DNA from: Bacteroidota bacterium
Lineage (GTDB): Bacteria > Bacteroidota > Bacteroidia > Chitinophagales > UBA2359
Assembly (NCBI GenBank): GCA_020631675.1
Contig: JAHDGT010000041.1
Span: forward strand, 1-16,790
DNA length: 16,790 nt
Direction: 5' to 3'
This document shows positions 1-6,545 of this stretch, piece after piece. Every line of letters begins with the position of its first letter. Position 1 is the stretch's first letter. Under the pieces are notes generated by a model that searched no databases, was not told the DNA's origin, and saw only the letters and a program-made list of their open reading frames with translations. Both the position numbers and the translations under genes were made by a program.

Positions 1-121
1 CAGTGAAAGCTGGCGCTTTCTTAGACCCGAGATATGAGACTCGAGACATGAGATTTTCTGCTCGACGCCGATTTTTCATAGGCTAATCAAGCCAGTTTTT
101 ATTGCGGGCATGCGCCATTAT
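1..121 (+). repeat. Dispersed repeat A, copy 1 (heptamer-containing)
   Basis: This copy matches 15123-15240 in the same orientation at roughly 80-85% by eye. It opens with a small hairpin, GAAAGC/GCTTTC (5-20). Four 7-nt units follow at 29-56 (GAGATAT, GAGACTC, GAGACAT, GAGATTT). It ends near GCGGGCATGCGCC, which contains GGGC/GCCC-like symmetry. The other copy directly abuts repeat B, so this one may continue to the left of the window. It lies just past the 3' end of the pectate-lyase-fold gene and contains no ORF. Confidence 0.8.
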
Positions 122-127
122 GTTTCC

Positions 128-2347
128 TCAATACCGAATCTGTTCTACGCCTAATATGCTGATATTTAGTCGATAAAGGTTGAAATCTGCCACGGTTACT
201 ACACGGTCCAGATTGACATCGCTGGAGAGGTACTGGTTGATCAAGGAAGCCTCACTCAAGTAGATATTGAGATCGGCGACGGTGATGATCCCATCCGCGT
301 TGATGTCGCCAGCACGGAGGGCGTAGCTGCCTGATCCCGGCGTGCCTACTTCTGTTAACTGATTGAGCCCGTCTAATACTTGTGTATGGTCGGTAAAATC
401 AAAGGCATCAGTATTGGGCAGTTGGATGCTTTCGTTGGACAGCACTGCCAAATGGTTACGCGTTTTGATCGATAAGAAGTAAAATTCATTTGCTTCGAGG
501 CTATCTATAGCTAAGCCCTCTGTTAGTGAAGTGGGATCCAAAATTTGCCCGTCATTACGCAGCAGTCCTGCTTTTTGTTGTAAAATGCTGTCATTGTTGG
601 CGGCATCGCGCACTTCTACCAACACCCAATCAACGATATCTGTAGGCATGGCCGCACTAATACTGTCCTCCCCTTCATAGAGCCAGGGTAAGGTGTTGAA
701 GGGCTGGTTTTTAGGCAGTAACTGCTCTTCTACTAGATGGGTGGACATGGTGCTGATACTGGCATCATAAGTGCCTTGTAGAAAAGCTTTGGCTTTCACT
801 TTTAGGGTACTGTAGACCGGTGCATTGGGGTCAGGGTGCGTTGGACAAGTGGTATGTATACCCGCATCGTAGTTTGCTTTGGCGGGTATATTGCCTGTAT
901 TAAAAGCATTATCACCACCGATCGAAGGCCATGCATCACTAATGTCCCAAAAATCAGGCGCACTGCTCAGATAATAAGAATCATCTGACAAGCTGGTGGT
1001 ACCGGCAGGCGTTATAGAGCCTTTGATGTTGTTATTGTAGCAGAAATTGTCAGCTTCTTCTATCCAGTACTGACCGAGTATGATGCCTGTATTGGTAACT
1101 TCGGAACCGACATAATTCTGATCAACGGTTCCAGAAGAAGTATTGAGCAGTCCGTACAATTCAGCTCTGTTTCTCAAGAAAGTATTACGAGGACCACTTG
1201 GTCCCCAATAGTCATCGGTATAGATGTTCTGTACAATATTGTGCTCAAAGAGATTGGCAAAGGGATAATGTCCGTGCAGGGAAATATCTCCGCCGGCATT
1301 GCTAGGGAATTCATCACGATGGGGATCGAAAGAGTAGTTGAAGGAGAACACATTGCCATTGGCTCCTTGCTTTACCATCATGGCATGACGCAGGTGCTCG
1401 AATTGATTATTGGTGATGAGTGCTTCGCCCGCATGATGATTGATGCAGACGCCATAGCCACGGGTACCGCTGCCATCATAGGTGAAGGCATGGTGGAAAT
1501 AGCTGCCCGTCACTTCTATATTGGAGCTGGCAGTGATCATACAATGGGCGGCTACACTTTTATTGCTGTGCACACCTTTTAGCCAGCTATTGACCGCATA
1601 GCGAAACCAGACATTGTAGCCTGCTCCTGTTGTTGCATCCGCCAATCGCTCCATGTACAAGCACTCTATGCCTACTTGTTTAGCAGGTTCAATAGGGCGG
1701 ATTCTTGGAGATAGACTGGCACTATAGTCAATTCTCAAAGGGGCATCAAACTGCAATTCGTTGCCATTGATGGCGGTGATGTGAATGATCTGCCCTAAGG
1801 ATTCATCTGCCCATGAAATGGGGTTGGTATCCCATGCGGTATCATTGTCTTGCAGGATCTCCGCATAGCCACCGATGCTAAAGTTAGAAGCATCCGCAAC
1901 GGTAATGGTATTACTGTTGAAGGTATAGCCGCTACTCACATCCACATAAGGGTATGGTTGGCTGCCATTGATGTAAATACCATGTGTGCCTGAGCTGGCG
2001 AAATCGAATAACAATTTGGTATCGGCCTCCCCGGCACCTCTTAGGATCACACTATCAGGCAGTGTGATCGTAGATTGCAAATTATAGTCACCTGGCGGCA
2101 GATAGACCACGCCATACTTACCACTTAGTGCGGCTATTGCCGCTGTTATTGCGGGTTGGTCATTCGTCACCCCATCGGCCACTGCGCCAAAGTCCATGAC
2201 ATTGACCATTGTATCTGGCTCATAGATGCCTTCGCTATGTCCGGCATAGGTCCAATCTACTAACTGGGATGCAGGCACGATCTGTGCCGACATATAAAAT
2301 CCATTCATGCAAAATACTAGCATGATGATCAAAGGGATAATTCTCAT
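128..2347 (-). CDS. Secreted pectate-lyase-fold (right-handed beta-helix) protein with dockerin-like C-terminus
   Basis: The 739-residue product is probably exported. A hydrophobic signal peptide covers residues 1-21, with cleavage likely after SAQ. Residues 48-105 carry the Pectate_lyase_3 signature: VMDFGAVADGVTND, then VVYLPPGDY, then ILRGAG. The rest, to about 480, is rich in short Asn-containing strands typical of a parallel beta-helix. Residues 517-640 form a separate module with DWVLVEVRD (573-581) and a KTRNHLAVL stretch (628-636). I recall similar modules in other Saprospiria surface proteins. The end holds two EF-hand/dockerin-like loops, DINADG at 681-686 and DVNLDR at 710-715. No canonical T9SS sorting domain is visible. 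The likely role is binding or cleaving a polysaccharide outside the cell, but the substrate cannot be read from sequence and no catalytic residues are assigned. A terminator separates it from the upstream gene, so it is probably transcribed alone. Confidence 0.85.
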   Translation of the reverse strand: MRIIPLIIMLVFCMNGFYMSAQIVPASQLVDWTYAGHSEGIYEPDTMVNVMDFGAVADGVTNDQPAITAAIAALSGKYGVVYLPPGDYNLQSTITLPDSVILRGAGEADTKLLFDFASSGTHGIYINGSQPYPYVDVSSGYTFNSNTITVADASNFSIGGYAEILQDNDTAWDTNPISWADESLGQIIHITAINGNELQFDAPLRIDYSASLSPRIRPIEPAKQVGIECLYMERLADATTGAGYNVWFRYAVNSWLKGVHSNKSVAAHCMITASSNIEVTGSYFHHAFTYDGSGTRGYGVCINHHAGEALITNNQFEHLRHAMMVKQGANGNVFSFNYSFDPHRDEFPSNAGGDISLHGHYPFANLFEHNIVQNIYTDDYWGPSGPRNTFLRNRAELYGLLNTSSGTVDQNYVGSEVTNTGIILGQYWIEEADNFCYNNNIKGSITPAGTTSLSDDSYYLSSAPDFWDISDAWPSIGGDNAFNTGNIPAKANYDAGIHTTCPTHPDPNAPVYSTLKVKAKAFLQGTYDASISTMSTHLVEEQLLPKNQPFNTLPWLYEGEDSISAAMPTDIVDWVLVEVRDAANNDSILQQKAGLLRNDGQILDPTSLTEGLAIDSLEANEFYFLSIKTRNHLAVLSNESIQLPNTDAFDFTDHTQVLDGLNQLTEVGTPGSGSYALRAGDINADGIITVADLNIYLSEASLINQYLSSDVNLDRVVTVADFNLYRLNISILGVEQIRY

Positions 2348-2394
2348 GGTACAGCAATATGAAGATTAATTCCCTTTAATATACGTAATTCCAC

Positions 2395-2440
2395 AAAAAA
2401 ATCCCGTTGCATTGGTTTAATACCAGCACAACGGGATTTT
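2395..2440 (-). terminator. Intrinsic terminator of the phasin-like gene
   Basis: ATCCCGTTG (2401-2409) pairs with CAACGGGAT (2429-2437), and an inner pairing TTGGT/ACCA extends the hairpin. Read on the minus strand, the stem is followed directly by a run of seven T (plus-strand A run 2395-2401). This is the classical rho-independent layout and lies 22 bp past the stop of the phasin-like gene. Confidence 0.85.
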
Positions 2441-2461
2441 ATCAAAAAAAGCAGTCGGTCT

Positions 2462-2902
2462 TTACTTCGACTTCTGTTCTTTCAATGCCTTTTCTAGTTT
2501 CTTAACTCGCTTTTTCAGCTTATCGAATTCCGCACGTGTAGGAACATCTAAGCGTTCGCGAAGGGTATCTCTCACTTCGCTGACTTTAGTTTCGATATTG
2601 TCGCGTACTTTTTCCGCTTCTTCGCGGAAGTTAGTAACGATCGTTGTTTTACGTGCGCCTAAGTCGATATCCTCTTCCCCATCTTCTGATTTGGAGAAAG
2701 GCGGACGATCCGCTAGTTCAGAAACGGTGCGATCAAAACGATCACGGGCAAGGTTCAATAAGCCTAAACCCGCTTCAGCCATTGTTTTCAGTAGCTCTTC
2801 AGCAGAGTCTTTGAAATTCTCGAATTCATCAGACATTTTTTCGGTCTGGTCTCTCAATTCTTCTTGAATCTCTTCTGCTTTGTTTTTCAGTTTCTCAGAC
2901 AT
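2462..2902 (-). CDS. Phasin-like coiled-coil protein
   Basis: This small protein of 146 residues is highly charged, has no signal peptide or membrane segment, and is predicted to be almost all helix. Residues 1-60 form an amphipathic acidic helix. Residues 61-88 are a less regular linker (RPPFSKSEDGEEDID). Residues 90-146 are a second helix ending in a Lys-rich coiled coil. The segment VPTRAEFDKLKKRVKKLEKAL (120-140) resembles the C-terminal 'PTR/PSR-x-(D/E)-x-x-x-L' leucine-zipper region of PhaF/PhaI-type phasins, which coat polyhydroxyalkanoate granules. That resemblance is all that supports the name. No PHA synthase is in the window, so a general stress or structural coiled-coil protein is equally possible. 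It has its own strong terminator at 2395-2440. Confidence 0.7.
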   Translation of the reverse strand: MSEKLKNKAEEIQEELRDQTEKMSDEFENFKDSAEELLKTMAEAGLGLLNLARDRFDRTVSELADRPPFSKSEDGEEDIDLGARKTTIVTNFREEAEKVRDNIETKVSEVRDTLRERLDVPTRAEFDKLKKRVKKLEKALKEQKSK

Positions 2903-2936
2903 CAGTGTTATAAAAAGTTTGGTGATGGTATTAATT

Positions 2937-2979
2937 AAGACATAAGATTTAAGACGTAAGACATAAGACTTCGTTCTGA
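2937..2979 (+). repeat. Dispersed heptamer repeat C, copy 1
   Basis: Five consecutive 7-nt units (AAGACAT, AAGATTT, AAGACGT, AAGACAT, AAGACTT) occupy 2937-2971. CGTTCTGA follows, and the CTTCG...CGAAG symmetry continues to about 2988. The 43 bp stretch recurs with one base change at 13628-13670 in the same orientation. It lies between the aat stop and the phasin-like start. No function is visible, and the unit is related to the GAGACnT heptamers of repeat A. Confidence 0.85.
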
Positions 2980-3072
2980 AACCGAAGAACTGATGTCAGC
3001 AATCATATACAATTGCTTTTGCCTTACTCACTTATAGAACTAATGAGTAAATAAACCTTCATTGTCGTTACA

Positions 3073-3774
3073 CTACATAACAGGATTAACGACTAAATCG
3101 TTCCATTTACCGCGAATTATCGGGTATCGGATCAATTTTTCGAGTTGTTTTAAAAAGAGCCTTCGCTTGACAGGTTCTGCACCGAAGGTGGATAAATGTG
3201 CGGTATGCACTTGGCAATCGAATAACGCTATACCTTTTAGCTGAAGGCTATGTACCAGTGTGATGAAGCCCGCTTTCGAGGCGTTCTTTTGTTTAGAGAA
3301 CATGGACTCGCCGAAGTAACATTTTCCGATGCAAACACCATATAGCCCGCCTGCGAGCTGTCCTTCTTTATCCCATACTTCTACAGAATGCGCTAGTCCA
3401 AGCTCGTGCATCTGTAAATAAGCGGCAATAAAATCGTCATTGATCCAAGTGCCCGTTTGTCCGGGTCTGGATTGTTCTCTGCAATTTAAGATCACCCTTT
3501 CAAAATCCTGATCAAACGTGATGGTAAAGTGATTGCGCAATACAGAGCGCATGCTTTTAGTGATCCTTAAGTTTTGGGGGTATAAAACAGAACGTGGGTT
3601 GGGAGAAAACCAAAATAACTGCCCCGCATCCATGAACCAGGGGAAAATACCCATGCTGTACGCGAGCACTAGTCGCTGCGGACTTAGATCTCCTCCAACG
3701 GCTAATAATCCATCCGGCTCGGCTAATTCCGGAGGTGGAAAAAGCAACTCTTCATCTATCATGTAAACAGGCAT
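3073..3774 (-). CDS. aat: Leucyl/phenylalanyl-tRNA--protein transferase
   Basis: This enzyme moves Leu or Phe from charged tRNA onto proteins with N-terminal Arg or Lys, creating N-degrons for ClpS and the Clp protease in the cytosol. The 233-residue product has the family's normal length and motifs: GLLAVGGDL (22-30), GIFPWF (42-47), WFSPNPR (55-61), TGTWI (107-111), GLAHSVEVW (126-134), FGESMFS (154-160), FDCQ (186-189) and HLSTFGA (193-199). The ATG at 3774 gives the expected MPVYxIDEELLFPPPELAE beginning. The clpS stop lies 156 bp upstream, and the gap holds a hairpin (3844-3872), so joint transcription is possible but not certain. Nothing looks broken. Confidence 0.96.
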   Translation of the reverse strand: MPVYMIDEELLFPPPELAEPDGLLAVGGDLSPQRLVLAYSMGIFPWFMDAGQLFWFSPNPRSVLYPQNLRITKSMRSVLRNHFTITFDQDFERVILNCREQSRPGQTGTWINDDFIAAYLQMHELGLAHSVEVWDKEGQLAGGLYGVCIGKCYFGESMFSKQKNASKAGFITLVHSLQLKGIALFDCQVHTAHLSTFGAEPVKRRLFLKQLEKLIRYPIIRGKWNDLVVNPVM

Positions 3775-3843
3775 GAGGACTAAGCTTCAAAAGATTGGAT
3801 GGTTAGAGAAAATCGTAACGACAGAGGGGTAGCGCAAAACAAT

Positions 3844-3872
3844 GGGCGATATCGCTTTTTACAATATCGCCC
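3844..3872 (-). terminator. Hairpin between clpS and aat, possible weak terminator
   Basis: GGGCGATAT (3844-3852) and ATATCGCCC (3864-3872) form a perfect 9 bp stem with an 11 nt loop. On the minus strand the stem is followed by ATTGTTTTGC, a short and interrupted T run. It could attenuate transcription from clpS into aat or act as a processing site. It is weaker than the hairpins at 2395 and 13720. Confidence 0.5.
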
Positions 3873-3930
3873 GTTAGGTATATGGTTGTATACATCAATG
3901 CAATGGTCAACTCAACTCACCAGGTATACA

Positions 3931-4311
3931 TCAGCTGAATTCGACCGTGGCTCCGATACCTCTTTCAGTAAGGGCATCTTTCATCGGCTTCAATACATCT
4001 TCCGAACCGTCTTTCACGGCATAACGCCCTTTGAAATGAATCAGCATCGCGCACTGTTCCGCTTGGTGGGCAGTATGTCCGCAAATTTCAACTAAGGAAA
4101 GAATAACCCAATCGAAGGTATTCACATCATCATTATGCACGATTAATCGGCAAGTCGTTGACAATAACTCATCTAATAAAACATCAACCGACTCATCTAC
4201 TTTCTCTTTCGTTTTGGTACTTAGAGAAGGTTGCTTGGTGAGCAATTGCTCATTTGTTGACATCAACAAAGTACGTTCGCTCAGTATCGAGTTGTTTATT
4301 TCTTTTCTCAT
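3931..4311 (-). CDS. clpS: ATP-dependent Clp protease adaptor ClpS
   Basis: ClpS binds N-terminal Leu, Phe, Tyr or Trp and hands the protein to the Clp ATPase. The ClpS domain covers about residues 52-126. LIVHNDDVNTFDWVI (56-70) carries the Asn-Asp-Asp of the N-degron pocket (N60, D61, D62). IHFKGRYAV (91-99) supplies the conserved His (H92). The first 50 residues are the variable, polar N-terminal extension that in studied ClpS proteins controls delivery to the ATPase. Two ATG starts are possible, at 4311 (126 aa) and at 4263 (110 aa, beginning MSTNEQ). Neither has a clear ribosome binding site, so the shorter form is a real alternative. The gene starts 51 bp after the pseudokinase stop and precedes aat, the enzyme that generates ClpS ligands. 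Confidence 0.94.
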   Translation of the reverse strand: MRKEINNSILSERTLLMSTNEQLLTKQPSLSTKTKEKVDESVDVLLDELLSTTCRLIVHNDDVNTFDWVILSLVEICGHTAHQAEQCAMLIHFKGRYAVKDGSEDVLKPMKDALTERGIGATVEFS

Positions 4312-4362
4312 ACAAACAGAAACAGTAGGAATAAATGTCTTGCTAATTAATTATAGGAAACG

Positions 4363-6183
4363 CTACTCATCTCGTAATCGTTCAATATCGCGACGAACTT
4401 GATCTATCGCGTCATTTTTGATCAAACCTGTCGGGCGATTTTCATCGATTTGTTCCTCCTCATCACGATCTTTATTACCGAATAGCTGCTCCCACTCTCG
4501 CTTAATACGGTCAATGGTACTTTCTTCAGCATCTTCTTCGCGGACCGGAGCATTCACATCTTCCATGTCCTTACGTACTTGCTCGATGGCATCCATGCGA
4601 ATCGCTTCCGTATGTTCAGAAGAAGGCACTTGAGATTTCACTTGGCTGATCAAGTCATCCGCAACAGAGTGATTCACGCTTTCTTCCAAGTCTTGTCTCA
4701 CTTGCTCTAAAGCATCAGAACGAATGACCTCAGTGGAAGGCATGGGCTCATCTTCTAACTTCGCCAGCTCTTCTTTCACTTTATCAAGAGTCGCATCCTC
4801 AGAGGTATCTATAGAAACATCAGGAGTGATCGTCTCCTCTCGAACTATCTCTAAATTTGGCATATAGGCCTCTTCCTCAATGGGTTCAGGCGCAGCTGAT
4901 AATTCCAGTTCCGGTTCCGGTTCTGGAACGACTTCCGGCTCTGGAATAATTTCTGGTTCTGGTTCTGGTTCTAAGTCAGCAATGATCGAACTACTTGAAA
5001 CCGTAGTAGTGGTCGTTGTTGTAGTTGTGGTAGTTGTAGTACTTGCATCTGCCATTACACCAAGACCGTCCTCTTCATCTGGTGGGAGAACTCCTGCTAA
5101 AACAGGACGAATTTCACCATTTTCAGCATGTGTGATCAACTTGAAGATGTGATCATAACTGGATAGGTCGATGTTTCTCAATTGCGCTGTAGAAGCTGCC
5201 TGATCGTACATCTCCAATGTAACATGTCGATCCAACAGTTTATCAAAAGCATTGTAGGTAGATGCTAATTCCGTTTTCACCAACAAATCGTGTGAAACAT
5301 CAAAATCATAGCGACTGTGCAATTGGTCCTGTGAAATGGGCATCACATTGATAAAACGCTGATCACGCTCGTAATGCTCCATCATATGGTATAACTCCTC
5401 TACACTTTGCGCACGATTAACAGCCGACTTCTGCAAGCATTTATCCACCATTACTTTGTAGAGCGGGCGGATATAATCCGGTGTGTCCACTTGTGTAGAA
5501 GTAACCGTAGAAGCGATATATTTGATATCAGTAGCCGTTTCATTGAACGCACTCCTTCCTGTACTTAACTCATACAACACTAAACCGAAACTCCACAGAT
5601 CCGAGTTCAAACCCATTTTCCCGCCATCACCGTAAACGCTAGGCTCGAAGTATTCTGGTGCCTTATAATAGCTCGATTGATCGTCGACCAATTCAGGGGC
5701 CACACCATCAACCACATAATCAAACACTAAAGGGTTGTTCAGTTTAACATGATCACCTGCGGTCAGAAAAACATTATTCGGATTCAAATTGCCGTGACGT
5801 AGTCCTTGTTGGTGCAAGTAATTGATCGCATCTAACAGCTCTCTGGCAATTTGCTCAGCTGCCGCATCTCCTAAGTCCGCCTCGTTAATAGGCGTATGTG
5901 GCACATACTCCCAAACACCTACTTTCAATTGTGATAACTCACCAAAAGGATTGATGTGATCCAATTCAAAATAATCATACAAGCTGACCAAGCGTTCATG
6001 ATTCAACTTGGAACAAGTTTCCATATTCTTGCGAAACTGGGCATGGGGCATTTTTATGCCATGATAAAACTTAATGACAACAGCTCTATCCTCTTGTCGG
6101 TCGTGCCCTTTGTATACCTTCGACACTTTTCCATTGGCCAATAAGCCAGACAGTTCGTATTCGTAACGATTATTCAGCAACAT
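4363..6183 (-). CDS. Ser/Thr-kinase-like protein, predicted pseudokinase, with a repetitive tail
   Basis: The product has 606 residues, no signal peptide and no membrane segment. Residues 7-270 match the kinase fold: glycine-loop region LLANGKVSKVYKG (14-26), VVIK with K38, a catalytic-loop equivalent H130-G-N-L-N-P-N-N, APE (175-177), SDLWSFG (194-200) and R257. The catalytic Asp of HRD is Asn132. The DFG position reads N150-P-L, and the glycine loop is degraded. Phosphotransfer is therefore unlikely. Residues 291-330 resemble a second N-lobe, with 'VTLE' replacing VAIK. Thirteen Thr (382-394) and a Pro-Glu stretch (405-427) follow. The tail has repeated motifs: DALEQVRQDLE (490-500), DAIEQVRKDME (531-541) and DAIDQVRRDIE (591-601), plus LDKVKEELAKL (466-476) and IDRIKREWEQL (557-567). 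A scaffold or sensor role is inferred. The partner is unknown. Palindrome P1 lies 31 bp upstream of the start. Confidence 0.88.
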   Translation of the reverse strand: MLLNNRYEYELSGLLANGKVSKVYKGHDRQEDRAVVIKFYHGIKMPHAQFRKNMETCSKLNHERLVSLYDYFELDHINPFGELSQLKVGVWEYVPHTPINEADLGDAAAEQIARELLDAINYLHQQGLRHGNLNPNNVFLTAGDHVKLNNPLVFDYVVDGVAPELVDDQSSYYKAPEYFEPSVYGDGGKMGLNSDLWSFGLVLYELSTGRSAFNETATDIKYIASTVTSTQVDTPDYIRPLYKVMVDKCLQKSAVNRAQSVEELYHMMEHYERDQRFINVMPISQDQLHSRYDFDVSHDLLVKTELASTYNAFDKLLDRHVTLEMYDQAASTAQLRNIDLSSYDHIFKLITHAENGEIRPVLAGVLPPDEEDGLGVMADASTTTTTTTTTTTTTVSSSSIIADLEPEPEPEIIPEPEVVPEPEPELELSAAPEPIEEEAYMPNLEIVREETITPDVSIDTSEDATLDKVKEELAKLEDEPMPSTEVIRSDALEQVRQDLEESVNHSVADDLISQVKSQVPSSEHTEAIRMDAIEQVRKDMEDVNAPVREEDAEESTIDRIKREWEQLFGNKDRDEEEQIDENRPTGLIKNDAIDQVRRDIERLRDE

Positions 6184-6214
6184 AACAGGAAGTATGTTTT
6201 TCGATTATTTTATC

Positions 6215-6378
6215 GAGGGAGTTTAAAGTTTTTCATCTGAACCGCACCTAAGTGCTTGATTTTGAAGACGAAGCTCTTTTTGAGTTTCGTACTTGAAAAG
6301 TACGGGGCGAAAAAAAGCTGAAGTATTCAGGATCAATGACTTAGGGGTCAGGTCGAGAAAACAACTTTAAACAACCTC
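6215..6378. repeat. Palindromic element P, copy 1 (long form, 164 bp)
   Basis: The outer arms are GAGGGAGTTTAAAGTT (6215-6230) and AACTTTAAACAACCTC (6363-6378). Pairing continues inward: CCTAAGT..TTGAT with ATCAA..ACTTAGG, then an AGCT-T-rich arm, then CGTACTT with AAGTACG around the apex at 6290-6302. The whole element is one imperfect hairpin. It ends 31 bp before the pseudokinase ATG. A 69 bp relative lies at 15249-15317 in the same orientation with respect to its gene. In the rest of the 6184-6545 gap (6379-6545) I see only AT-rich sequence and a weak 5 bp hairpin at 6511-6527. Confidence 0.85.
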
Positions 6379-6545
6379 ATTTTGAGGGAGGGAAATCAGA
6401 CGCAAGGAAACAAAGTATTCAACGCATAAATCAGTTTCCAACGTATACTACAGAAAAACGCAAAGCATTTTAACCTAAATACCCCGTAATATAATCAATT
6501 ATCACAAGAGGGAGATTGAAATTCTCCAAAGCGCATCAGAAACGA

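Noticed and set aside
29..56. Heptamer arrays as a possible CRISPR
   Set aside because: The units are 7 nt, tandem and without spacers, and no cas gene is present.
128..330. T9SS sorting domain at the end of the beta-helix protein
   Set aside because: The end has dockerin-like calcium loops and lacks the NxPNP, GxY and final Lys-rich strand pattern seen in the 13799-14692 gene.
1241..1582. Open frame on the plus strand inside the beta-helix gene
   Set aside because: It is antisense to a long, well-supported gene, has no recognisable motif and probably arises from the codon pattern of the opposite strand.
4880..5152. Plus-strand frame with a poly-Val and Ser-Gly-rich product
   Set aside because: It is the exact antisense shadow of the Thr tract and Pro-Glu segment of the pseudokinase.
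6511..6527. Hairpin GGAGA/TCTCC as terminator of the transketolase gene
   Set aside because: The stem is only 5 bp with a mismatch above it, and no T run follows on the minus strand.
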